DNA of 54,700 nt, from assembly GCA_015485695.1 (NCBI GenBank), contig WFTB01000015.1:1-54700 (forward strand), written 5' to 3'. Shown here in pieces: positions 1 to 9,096 of this stretch. The notes beneath the pieces were generated by a model, which worked only from the letters and a program-made list of their open reading frames with translations, did not search any database and had not been told where the DNA came from. Every line of letters begins with the position of its first letter. The stretch's first letter is position 1. Position numbers and translations under genes: made by a program. The stretch is from Patescibacteria group bacterium. GTDB taxonomy: Bacteria; Patescibacteriota; Patescibacteriia; WFTA01; S139-112.

Positions 1-152
1 GCATATATGTATTGTCGCTTTAAGTTGGAAATTAGTTTTGCTTATATTAGCCAAATATACATTGTGACATGGTGTTTTGTCTGTTCTGATTGACAATAAT
101 CATAACAAAAACTATTATACAAACACATATACAAACGATTGAAAGTGGCAAT

Positions 153-941
153 ATGATCGACCGCAACACAATAAAAGAACAACTGGGATTGAGCGACAAG
201 GAGGCGCGCGTGTATTACGCTCTTTTGCGGGAGGGGTCCGGGTATGCTTCCGTTATTGCCGTGGAGTCCGGAGTTAAACGCTCCACCGCGTATCAAATAC
301 TTGATAAGCTGCATTCCTACGGACTGGTGCACAAATACATAAAGGGCAACAAATTTTATTACACTCGATCAAAGTCCGATGATGTGTTGCAATTCCTAAA
401 AGACAGAGAGAGTATGGCGAAAAAGCGAATCTCTCAATTTGAGAAAATGCTTCCAGAGTTGCAAATATATTATTCTGACAGAGAAAAAAAGCCGAAACTC
501 GAGCATTATGATAATAAAAAACAGGTGGAAGACCTGCTTATTAAAACATTGCGTGTTCCCGAGTCCGACGGGGTATTTGGATTTTTGTCGGTCGAATCGT
601 TTATTAGGCATGTTGGAAGCGGTGTGCTTGTAAAATTCGCGGAAGAGATTGCTTCACGGGAATTGTCTGTTAAACTGCTGAATTTTAACGAAACCGGAAA
701 AGCAAAGAAAGAATCGCGTTTATGGGTGAAAAAACATTTCGGCGCGTTGCCTAAAAATCTTCAGCCCAAGATAAAAGGAATAGACAGCAATCAAGAGCTT
801 TCCGCATTTACTTTGATATCCGGAAACAGTGTTTTTCTTATAGACATCACACCGCCCGAATACATGGGAACGGTCATATCAAACAAAGACATGGTTCAAG
901 GAATACGAACGGTGTTTGACAATCTTTGGAGGCGATTGTAG
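153..941 (+). CDS. TrmB-like HTH transcriptional regulator
   Basis: N-terminal winged-helix motif (LGLSDKEARVYYALLREGSGYASVIAVESGVKRSTAYQILDKL) typical of TrmB family; start at internal Met (MIDRNT) preferred over ORF start 90. Confidence 0.75.
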   Translation: MIDRNTIKEQLGLSDKEARVYYALLREGSGYASVIAVESGVKRSTAYQILDKLHSYGLVHKYIKGNKFYYTRSKSDDVLQFLKDRESMAKKRISQFEKMLPELQIYYSDREKKPKLEHYDNKKQVEDLLIKTLRVPESDGVFGFLSVESFIRHVGSGVLVKFAEEIASRELSVKLLNFNETGKAKKESRLWVKKHFGALPKNLQPKIKGIDSNQELSAFTLISGNSVFLIDITPPEYMGTVISNKDMVQGIRTVFDNLWRRL

Positions 942-1035
942 GTGTAAAGTGAAAACCGTGCACACATGACGGCGTATGCCAATTCTTGTGGCGCGGTCTT
1001 TTTGTGTCGGTTCAAAAGATTTAACATTGTCACTC

Positions 1036-1064
1036 TTGACACCCCGTGGGGGTGTGTGTATAAT
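1036..1064 (+). promoter_or_regulatory. Sigma70-type promoter with embedded CsoR/CstR-type operator
   Basis: TTGACA (1036-1041), 17-bp spacer, TATAAT (1059-1064); perfect inverted repeat ACACCCC-GTG-GGGGTGT at 1039-1055; start codon at 1073. Confidence 0.8.
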
Positions 1065-1072
1065 GTATTCGT

Positions 1073-1342
1073 ATGAGTAAACATTCGCAACAGACAATCA
1101 ATGAGCAAGTTATAAGACGCATCAATAATGTGAACGGGCAATTGTCCGGCATCGTTCGCATGATAGAGCGTGGCGATGATTGTGTGTCGGTTTTGGTGCA
1201 GTTTAAAGCCGCAAAATCAGGTATCGGCAGAGCTCTTTCCTTGTTTTTGAAGGAAAACATGAAGCAGTGTGTTGGAGCGGAGAAAATGAGTGAAAAGAAA
1301 GAAAAAGACCTGGAAAAAATGCTGGACGAATTGGCAAAATAA
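1073..1342 (+). CDS. Metal/persulfide-sensing repressor, CsoR/CstR (DUF156) family
   Basis: RINNVNGQLSGIVRMIERGDDCVSVLVQFKAAKSGIGRAL...KQCV matches the family; two conserved Cys, but Asn where copper CsoRs have the His ligand (ENMKQC). Confidence 0.85.
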   Translation: MSKHSQQTINEQVIRRINNVNGQLSGIVRMIERGDDCVSVLVQFKAAKSGIGRALSLFLKENMKQCVGAEKMSEKKEKDLEKMLDELAK

Positions 1343-1372
1343 TTTTTAATTTATAAGTTTAATATTATTTAT

Positions 1373-1597
1373 ATGAGTGTATTCAAACTCGAAACAAACA
1401 GATGGCACATAGTCAGGGTCGTATTTTTATTAGCTTCCGTTTTGACTTTCGCTTCGGTGTGCTTGACGGTATATACCGGATCTTTGTGGTGGCTCGCATT
1501 GGCGGGATTTGTCGCGATAATGCAATTTATATTTGCAATAACCGGATACTGTCCGTCTGCCATCATACTCGACAAGTTGGGTGTACCCAGAAAGTAG
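1373..1597 (+). CDS. DUF2892 (YgaP-like transmembrane) protein
   Basis: Two hydrophobic segments, TGYCPSAIILDKLGV C-terminal signature. Confidence 0.7.
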   Translation: MSVFKLETNRWHIVRVVFLLASVLTFASVCLTVYTGSLWWLALAGFVAIMQFIFAITGYCPSAIILDKLGVPRK

Positions 1598-1619
1598 AGG
1601 GAGTTCGTTTTTTCAGTAA

Positions 1620-3293
1620 GTGCTTATTATGAAGAACAAGAAGACGCTATTTTTGATTTTATTGTTTGTCGTTTCCGCGATACTCGTCTATGCGTTTGCG
1701 TATGGAAAACGTGGAGATGTAGATTATGCTTTAACAAGCAAAAAAAAATTAAGCGAAGGTAATCTTAGCGGCGCGTTTACTCTAGGGTCGGCCTCAAAGT
1801 CGGTACCGGAAATTTCCGTAACGGGAACGCTTTTGCCGGTTGAGCGCGCGGATGTTTTTGCCGTTGTTTCCGGAACGATAACTTCGTTTAACGCGGTGGC
1901 GGGCAAATTCGTGCGACGTGGCGATGTTATAGCGCGTATTGATTCTCCGTCTTTGCGTTCTTCGTTGTCTGTTGCCAATGCGACGTATGAAAAGGCGCTT
2001 GCGGATTATGAATATCAACGAATCATGAGTGAGACGTCCGGAATCCGTTCGGACGTGGATGTCAAAAGCGCGGAGATAGACAAAGAAAATCAAATAAAAT
2101 CGGCGCAACAACAGCTGAACGAAGCGTATGTTGGAGCGTTTAGCGCGATAAGACAATCTTTTGATGATGCGATCTCCGCTCTTGCAACCATGATTGACGG
2201 TAAATCGCTTGCATACGGAAACGCAAGCATGAGAGACACTTTATCCGGCGTGGAATACGAACAACTCCGCGCAGGGAAAATATTATTGGGAGCGTCAAGC
2301 GATACGGCGCGATGGGAAAGCGAATTCGTGCTAGGACTTAACGGAGGGTTGCGAGAAAAAATTTCCGCGATAAATACGGTCGCTGGAAGCACAAAAGAAA
2401 TAGATAATATACGGTCGGAACTTTCGGAAGCTCTTGAATATGTGTCCGTTGGGCTTGGTTATTCGAGAGAGATAGCGTCATCGTTTGGCGATAAAAATCA
2501 AATAGAGAATGTCGATCAGATGATAACCAGAATAAATTCAGCGATTGCGCGCATTCAAGGCGCGGAACAAAACATAAAAACGGCTAAGATATATCTTGAT
2601 TCCGTTATGTCTCAAAAAGACGTCGCGCTTGAGAAAAACATTGCGATACAGAGTGACACAAAAGAGAGGTACGACGCGCTTTTGGAGTCAACGGCTCGCG
2701 CGGTTGAGTCTGCCAGAGTTTCCGTGTCTCGCGCGAAGTCGCTTTTGGAAGATACCGTTGTTCGAGCCCCGTTTGACGGTGTAATCGAGGACGTGTTCGC
2801 TTCAGTAGGCGATGTTGTTATGCCGGGCGCGCCATTGGTGTCTGTTTCCACTTCCGACAAATGGAAAGTTGAATTTACGGTATCGGACAGGTTCAATGAA
2901 TATATAAAAACAGGGACTCCGGTTAAGCTGTATATAGGGGGCGACTCGGGTTCATTTGAAGCCTCTATAGACAAGATAGTTCCGGCGGTGGATTTTAATT
3001 CAAAGAAAATTCGTTTTGAGACTTATTTGAACAGTTCTCCGGAGTCGGCTCGATCGGGTCTTGTGGTGAAGGGGAACATATCTCCTTCTTATAAAGAAAA
3101 GTCTGAAGAGAGTTCATCTACCGTGTTTTCAATCCCGAACAAATATGTGGGATACGGGTATAACGGAACGTATGTGGTTTCAAAAGACGAAAAAAACATT
3201 CCAATAACCATAATATCTCGCAACAAAAACGAGTCACAGATATCCGGACAGGGTTTGTTTGAGGGACTTGAAATAATCGTTCCGATATTTTGA
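1620..3293 (+). CDS. RND efflux periplasmic-adaptor-like (HlyD/MFP) protein
   Basis: N-terminal TM, biotinyl-lipoyl-like halves (GTITSFNAVAGKFVRRGDVIARID / VRAPFDGVIEDVFASVGDVVMPGAPLVSV), long coiled-coil. Confidence 0.85.
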   Translation: MLIMKNKKTLFLILLFVVSAILVYAFAYGKRGDVDYALTSKKKLSEGNLSGAFTLGSASKSVPEISVTGTLLPVERADVFAVVSGTITSFNAVAGKFVRRGDVIARIDSPSLRSSLSVANATYEKALADYEYQRIMSETSGIRSDVDVKSAEIDKENQIKSAQQQLNEAYVGAFSAIRQSFDDAISALATMIDGKSLAYGNASMRDTLSGVEYEQLRAGKILLGASSDTARWESEFVLGLNGGLREKISAINTVAGSTKEIDNIRSELSEALEYVSVGLGYSREIASSFGDKNQIENVDQMITRINSAIARIQGAEQNIKTAKIYLDSVMSQKDVALEKNIAIQSDTKERYDALLESTARAVESARVSVSRAKSLLEDTVVRAPFDGVIEDVFASVGDVVMPGAPLVSVSTSDKWKVEFTVSDRFNEYIKTGTPVKLYIGGDSGSFEASIDKIVPAVDFNSKKIRFETYLNSSPESARSGLVVKGNISPSYKEKSEESSSTVFSIPNKYVGYGYNGTYVVSKDEKNIPITIISRNKNESQISGQGLFEGLEIIVPIF

Positions 3294-6200
3294 TAATACG
3301 GCATACTATGTCTCATTTGCACATAAAAGAAGGATTGGCTTCAAAAATAGTAAAAGCGTTCACGTTTAACAGACCGCTTTCTTTTATTATCCTTATAGGA
3401 GTTTTGGCGTTCGGAGCGCTTTCTTATCTGATGACGCCAAAACAATATAATCCGGAAATCATCAGACCCGCGTTTTCCGTGGTTACGGAATATCCCAACG
3501 CGAACGCAGAAGAAGTTAACCTGTTCATAACAAATGAGCTCGCCGAAAAAATAAACGACATACGAGGTGTTGACGAAATAGTAGCGCGGTCATACGACGG
3601 AGGCCTGTCTGAGATTACGGTCATATTTGACGTTGGGGAAAACTTGGAAGACGCCAAGGTTCGTTTGTACACCCGATTGATGAGATTTGAACCGTTCGCA
3701 AGCGGTAAAATTCGAGAACCGTCAATACTTGCCATAAGTCCCGATGATGTCCCTATAGTTACAGTGGCTCTTTATTCTGACACAATGTCCCAAAACGACG
3801 TGCGTGAACGCGCCATTGGCATAATGAATAAAATCAAAGAAGTCGATAATGTTGCCAATGTGTCGATTCATGGAGGGGAAAGCAGGGCTCTTTCCGTTCG
3901 TGTCGATATTGGGGCGATGCGTGAGCGCGGTATTTCGGTTGAGGACGTGCAACGAGCGATACTGAGGAGCAATGTAAAAAACAATTCAGGTTCATTTAGA
4001 GACGGAAACGAGCTAATCGTTATAGACTTGGACAATACCATATCGTCCGCAGACGATATTCGTTCGGTGGTTATCTCGCCGGGAGTTGAGCTTGCGGACA
4101 TTGCCACGGTGGAAGACGGTTGGCAAGAAAAACAATCCTTTGTTTTGTTTTATGCAAAGGAAGGTCCGCCAAAAAAAGCCGTGTATTTGTCTGTTGCGAA
4201 AAGACCGGGATCCAACGCCCCTTCAGTATCCGCCGATGTGCGCGCAAAACTTGATGGTGTGATGCGGGACGGTGAATATTCGGAAATAAAAAGCGTCATA
4301 GTGCGAGACGACGGACTCGTCGCGCAAAAAGAAATAAATCGTCTGGGACTTAACTTGCTTCAGAGTATATTGATAGTGGGCGTTGTTCTTGTGTTTTTCT
4401 TGTCTTTAAGACCGGCATTGGTGGTTATGACCGCAATACCGCTTACATTGCTTCTTGTGTTTGCCGTTGCCTTTGTCGCGGGTGAAACCATAAACAGAAT
4501 TACTCTATTTGCTCTTATTCTGTCTTTGGGTTTGCTGGTGGACTCCGCAACGGTTGTGGTGGAAAACGTTCACAGGCACATGAAAAAATCCGATAATCGC
4601 GAAGCGTCTGTTGTGCGCGCGGTGCAACAAGTGGCTATGGGGTTGGTGCTTTCCACCGTGACTTCGGTTGTGGTGTTTTTGCCGATAAAATATATAACCG
4701 GCATGATGGGACCGTATATGGGACCGCTTTCGTTCTTTGTTCCGGTTGCGTTAATTATGGCGCTGGTGGTTGCTTTTATAATAACTCCGTTTTTAACGTA
4801 TACCATTTTGAGGTCGGACAAAGAAGATTCCGGAATTGTCGGCGCCGAAAAAGCGGAAAGCGGAATATTCGAAAAGATAACAGCCATATATGCAAGAGTG
4901 TTGCGTTTTTTGCTTTATAGCACGAAGCGCCAGAATAAACTTATTGTTCTGGCTGTGATAATGCTTGTTGTTTCTATTGCTTTGCCCGCAACGGGTCTTG
5001 TGCATTTTCAAATGCTCCCGAAGGCGGACAAAGAACAATATTATGTTTATATAGACATGCCTGTCGGTACCGACATAGTACGAACAAAGAAAACCGCTGA
5101 TTCGATAGCGGAAGTTGTGCGAGGAGAAACATACACCAAGTCTTTGCAAGTGTTCGTTGGCGAACCGCCGGTTGTGGATTTTAACGGCATGTTCAAAGGC
5201 GTCATGGGTCGTGTCGGGGCAAATCAGGCGACAATACGGGTGAATATAACCGAACCGGAATCGAGAAATGTCGCTTCTTCGGAAATCGTTTCCAAGGCGC
5301 GGACGGCCATACTTGAAAAAGCGGATATCGATGTCGGAACATCGGTAAAAGTTCTCGAAGACCCGCCCGGTCCTCCGGTTGTCGCCACGTTTGTAGCGAA
5401 AGTTTTCGGTCCGAATATTGACAAGCGAGAATCAATAGCAAGATCAATTCAAGAGACCGTACGCTCAATCGACGGCGCGGTTGATATTGACACAAGCATA
5501 GAGGAAGCGGGCCCGAGAATACGCATTGACATAGATTCGGACCTTGCCCGAGCATACGGTGTCACCGCCGAATCGGTATCAAGGACAATTTCGTTTCTTT
5601 TTGGGCCGGTTAATGTCGGGCAATATCATGCGAACGGATTGAGCGAATACGCTCCGATAGAATTGGCACTCCCTAAATCACTTCGTGAAAACCCTGAAAT
5701 TTTGGACGACATTGACGTTAGGACAATTAACGGTTCTCTTATACCTCTGTCGTCAATTGCCACATATAAGTGGTCGAGAACCGTTCCATCTATTGTAGAA
5801 GAATCTCAGAAAGAGGTTTCATACGTTACCGCCGAAGTTGATGGCAGGTCGATAGTGTACGTGATGATAGACACAATCAAAAGCCTTCTTGACAATGGTG
5901 ATTATTCCGAATATATAAGCGACTGGAACTTGTTTGGCATGACATATACGTTTCCGGACGGAGAAACCTACACCGTTCGTTGGGGAGGTGAGTGGGAAAT
6001 GACATTGGAAAACTTCAGAGATCTGGGAATAGCCATGCTGGTGGCGTTGTTCCTTGTGTACGGAATATTGGTTGCTCAGTACAGCTCTTTCAGGGTGCCG
6101 GCGCTTATAATGAGCACCGTTCCGTTCGGATTGGTTGGAATACTGCCGGGGTTTTTTGTGCTCGATTCCACAGCCGGTATTTATCTTACGGCGACGGCGC

Positions 6201-6514
6201 TTATAGGGTTTATCGCTCTTATAGGTATTGTGGTGAACAATGCGATATTGTTTATGGAATATTTTGAAGAGATAAAAGAAAAAACACCGGACATGGACAA
6301 TCGCGACGCTCTTATACAAGCGGGGAGCACGCGACTTCGTCCTATTTTGCTCACGTCTCTTACCACCGTGCTTGGAAGCATTACAATTGCGTCGGATCCA
6401 GTTTGGTCGGGACTTGCGTGGTCGATTGTGTTTGGATTGTCATTGTCAACCATATTGACTCTTGTTATATTTCCGGTGCTTTATATACGAACACAAAAAA
6501 GGACCGACGCATAA
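3290..6514 (+). CDS. RND superfamily efflux permease (AcrB/CusA-like)
   Basis: 1074 aa, duplicated TM architecture, TM4 motif GLLVDSATVVVENVHRH and TM10 motif GIVVNNAILFMEYFEE. Confidence 0.9.
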   Translation: MIIRHTMSHLHIKEGLASKIVKAFTFNRPLSFIILIGVLAFGALSYLMTPKQYNPEIIRPAFSVVTEYPNANAEEVNLFITNELAEKINDIRGVDEIVARSYDGGLSEITVIFDVGENLEDAKVRLYTRLMRFEPFASGKIREPSILAISPDDVPIVTVALYSDTMSQNDVRERAIGIMNKIKEVDNVANVSIHGGESRALSVRVDIGAMRERGISVEDVQRAILRSNVKNNSGSFRDGNELIVIDLDNTISSADDIRSVVISPGVELADIATVEDGWQEKQSFVLFYAKEGPPKKAVYLSVAKRPGSNAPSVSADVRAKLDGVMRDGEYSEIKSVIVRDDGLVAQKEINRLGLNLLQSILIVGVVLVFFLSLRPALVVMTAIPLTLLLVFAVAFVAGETINRITLFALILSLGLLVDSATVVVENVHRHMKKSDNREASVVRAVQQVAMGLVLSTVTSVVVFLPIKYITGMMGPYMGPLSFFVPVALIMALVVAFIITPFLTYTILRSDKEDSGIVGAEKAESGIFEKITAIYARVLRFLLYSTKRQNKLIVLAVIMLVVSIALPATGLVHFQMLPKADKEQYYVYIDMPVGTDIVRTKKTADSIAEVVRGETYTKSLQVFVGEPPVVDFNGMFKGVMGRVGANQATIRVNITEPESRNVASSEIVSKARTAILEKADIDVGTSVKVLEDPPGPPVVATFVAKVFGPNIDKRESIARSIQETVRSIDGAVDIDTSIEEAGPRIRIDIDSDLARAYGVTAESVSRTISFLFGPVNVGQYHANGLSEYAPIELALPKSLRENPEILDDIDVRTINGSLIPLSSIATYKWSRTVPSIVEESQKEVSYVTAEVDGRSIVYVMIDTIKSLLDNGDYSEYISDWNLFGMTYTFPDGETYTVRWGGEWEMTLENFRDLGIAMLVALFLVYGILVAQYSSFRVPALIMSTVPFGLVGILPGFFVLDSTAGIYLTATALIGFIALIGIVVNNAILFMEYFEEIKEKTPDMDNRDALIQAGSTRLRPILLTSLTTVLGSITIASDPVWSGLAWSIVFGLSLSTILTLVIFPVLYIRTQKRTDA

Positions 6515-6621
6515 TCTTTTGTTGTTTGTTAAAAACCACACTGAAATTATGCTACCAAGCTGACGGTCATTCGTTATGTTTCTCATCTTAATCATGTAAC
6601 TCTACTTGTCTTGATTGATAC

Positions 6622-7545
6622 TCAGTCATTGGTACGTTGATTTATTTGGTGTATTTTATCGTACCATGATATATATTTTTTTAGACCATCACGCAATGTT
6701 GTTGTTGGATAAAATCCAAGTTTTTTAGCTTTTGATATATTGCCTCGTATCTTCATTATCTCGTTCGGGCGAGGGTCAGTATATTCTAACGATAAGTCGC
6801 TATTCATTATCGATAATATTTTTCGAGCTAGCTCATTGATTGATACGTCGGTTCCGGTGCCTATGTTGACAGGGTCACATGTATCATATAGCGTCATGAG
6901 CTCATATCCTTTTAATGTGTCATCTATATACATAAAATCCCTCGTTTGCTTTCCGTCACCCGTGATAATTGGAGGTAGTCCGTCAGATATTCGCCTAACA
7001 AATATCGGTATCACAGAACCGTATTGTCCGTTGTTTTGGAATGGTCCGTATGTGTTGAAGTTTCTTAATACTGATACGTTCGTGCCGTATCTACCACTAA
7101 AGTGTGCACACAATTTCTCGGCTTCCCATTTGCTCTCAGCGTATGGGTTTTGAGGGTGTATTCTGTGTTCTTCTGACATCGACTCTTCTTGTGATGTACC
7201 GTACACCTCAACACTACTTGGGAACACGACTTTCGAGTTGTGTTTTGTGCACAGCTCAAGAATTATTTTTGTTCCTTCAACATTGACGTCGAAAGTTAGT
7301 TGCCTTTCTACGTATGATCTGTCTACATGAATTTGTGCTGCCAAATGATACACGATATCGCAACCCGCAATTAATTCGTCCATTAGAGAGCGATTAAGGA
7401 TATCTCCTTTTACGCATTGTATGGGTGCTCCACACGGATGATCAAAGTTATCAACCCCGATAACGCTGTGTCCTTTACGGATCAGTTTATTGTGAAGATG
7501 ATATCCGATGAATCCAGCGACACCGGTGATGAGTATTTTTTTCAT
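6622..7545 (-). CDS. NAD-dependent epimerase/dehydratase (extended SDR)
   Basis: ILITGVAGFIGYHL Rossmann motif, YAESK catalytic motif, GDGKQTRDFMYIDD. Confidence 0.85.
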   Translation of the reverse strand: MKKILITGVAGFIGYHLHNKLIRKGHSVIGVDNFDHPCGAPIQCVKGDILNRSLMDELIAGCDIVYHLAAQIHVDRSYVERQLTFDVNVEGTKIILELCTKHNSKVVFPSSVEVYGTSQEESMSEEHRIHPQNPYAESKWEAEKLCAHFSGRYGTNVSVLRNFNTYGPFQNNGQYGSVIPIFVRRISDGLPPIITGDGKQTRDFMYIDDTLKGYELMTLYDTCDPVNIGTGTDVSINELARKILSIMNSDLSLEYTDPRPNEIMKIRGNISKAKKLGFYPTTTLRDGLKKYISWYDKIHQINQRTND

Positions 7546-7598
7546 ATTAAGTATAGATGTGAGATTGTAGTAAGATTATTTTTCATTAAAGTGATTTT

Positions 7599-8249
7599 TT
7601 AACTAAAATTTATGTATCGCTTTTCCACATCTTCAACAAACGTCTTTTTATGATTGTCGTACAAGAAAAGACAGACTGTCAGATTAGTTATGTTAAACTT
7701 TGTCCCAATCAGTGGAGCGTACGCGCTTCTGATTTTATCGTCAACGCGTTCGTCCGTATTGTCCGTAACCCCGAGTGTTATGTGCGGATGAAAGTTATCA
7801 AGCACTCTGTATGAGCCGTATCGTTTGAGGTATGACATCTCTTTCGCGTTCAACTTTCCCTCAGATTGGCGTATTATGTCTTTTTCTCTCAATAAGTCGC
7901 CTCGCAGATTATTCGCGACTTTTAGAACACGTTCATGAAGTTTGAGCACCGGTTCCGGATTGGCGAGGCGCATGGTATAGAAAACTTTATCGCGCGAATC
8001 TGAATAATGACCGCAAATTTCTCCAAGCGTAACTTTAAAAGGTTCGATATTATGGAGCTCCAGATTGCGTACCAGAGTCGAAAACTTGTCCGGATTGAAT
8101 TTTGAGTAATACAAAGTGATGTGTGGCTCAAGTTCGCCACTTGGATGCGATATGCCAAAATCGCGCGATACGGATTTGATGGCGTCGGAAACTTTTCTTG
8201 GAACATCAATGTGAATGCCGATTTGGTGTTCTGTGCTCATGTCATGCAT
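7599..8249 (-). CDS. 2'-5' RNA ligase / 2H phosphoesterase superfamily protein
   Basis: Two HxT motifs: EPHITLYY and HPHITLGV. Confidence 0.75.
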   Translation of the reverse strand: MHDMSTEHQIGIHIDVPRKVSDAIKSVSRDFGISHPSGELEPHITLYYSKFNPDKFSTLVRNLELHNIEPFKVTLGEICGHYSDSRDKVFYTMRLANPEPVLKLHERVLKVANNLRGDLLREKDIIRQSEGKLNAKEMSYLKRYGSYRVLDNFHPHITLGVTDNTDERVDDKIRSAYAPLIGTKFNITNLTVCLFLYDNHKKTFVEDVEKRYINFS

Positions 8250-8327
8250 AGCGTACGGACAAATTTGAGATAGGCGTGTAGAGGTTGTGAATCAGGCACG
8301 AACTTACTTGTTAAATTTTACACATGG

Positions 8328-8358
8328 GACAATAAAAAACAACCCTGTCGGGTTTTTG
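8328..8358. terminator. Possible bidirectional terminator hairpin
   Basis: aaaaaacAACCCtgtcGGGTTttt; U-rich on both strands. Confidence 0.4.
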
Positions 8359-8398
8359 GGTAATCGTATTGAATAAGATTTTGACCGAACTCAAGCCC

Positions 8399-8461
8399 GC
8401 TTGCCACCGGCAACCGTCCTCGCTTGTTCGATTCCATTATTGTACTGAGCGGGTAGGGGGA
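8399..8461 (-). repeat. Orphan copy of tRNA-Gly 3' end (13 bp) plus tail element; att-like
   Basis: cgcttgccaccggcaaccgtcctcgcttgttcgattccattattgtactgagcgggtaggggga matches 10813-10875 with two adjacent mismatches; the tRNA body is absent. Confidence 0.85.
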
Positions 8462-8589
8462 CGTTAGAAATGCTATATCACAAATGGGAGAGACTTGATT
8501 CTAGTGCGCCGGTATTATACGAATATATTCACACAAGTTGTTTGTATTTATGTGATTTTTTTAGAATCCGATTGCTTGGGTTTGATTAG

Positions 8590-8994
8590 CTAAATTAAAG
8601 GATTCAAAGCAACAATTCCAGCTGTGACGAAGGCAATCGTGCGGGAAAACCATTGACGAGCCAAAAGATACACGAGCGCCACAATGCCAAATCCAAACAA
8701 TGCATACGAAAGCCGCAACGCCCACACATTCGCTCCGCCGATCAGCAGAAACACGTGCTGGATGAGAAATACAAGCGGCGGATGGTCATGGAAAGAAAGG
8801 TACGCCCACCACGGAATATTCGGATCCGGCAGCTGCCATGTGCTTGGTTGCGCAAGGGCAAAATCAAAATCCATCAAGCCGATTGACCGAAACCCGTAGA
8901 GCGCCTCGTCTGATATCACATCATCCCTCCCGAGCTGAAACAAACGAAGAAAAAGCGCAACCCACCGACGCCGTCCATATGTAAACCCTATGTC
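8590..8994 (-). pseudogene. N-terminal fragment of a GT39/PMT-like membrane glycosyltransferase
   Basis: Frame readable upstream of the ORF as GRRRWVALFLRLFQLGRDDVISDEALYGFRSIG...HDHPPLVFLIQHVFLLIG...NPLI*; ends after ~120 aa with no ATG and none of the remaining protein. Confidence 0.7.
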
Positions 8995-9096
8995 GCTGTT
9001 TTATCATATGGTATCCATTTAAAATAAAAATAACAGCTGAAATATGCCACTGTTATTCTATCACAAATATTACTCACTGTTTTTGCCAACGCGCGA

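Noticed and set aside
3291-3293. Possible TGA recoding (code 25, as in some CPR lineages)
   Set aside because: TGA terminates several genes at positions consistent with expected C-termini and gene junctions (e.g. 3291-3293, 14221-14223, 22382-22384); no need for recoding in this window
3424-6453. Numerous antisense ORFs inside the RND permease gene
   Set aside because: Shadow ORFs of a high-confidence coding frame
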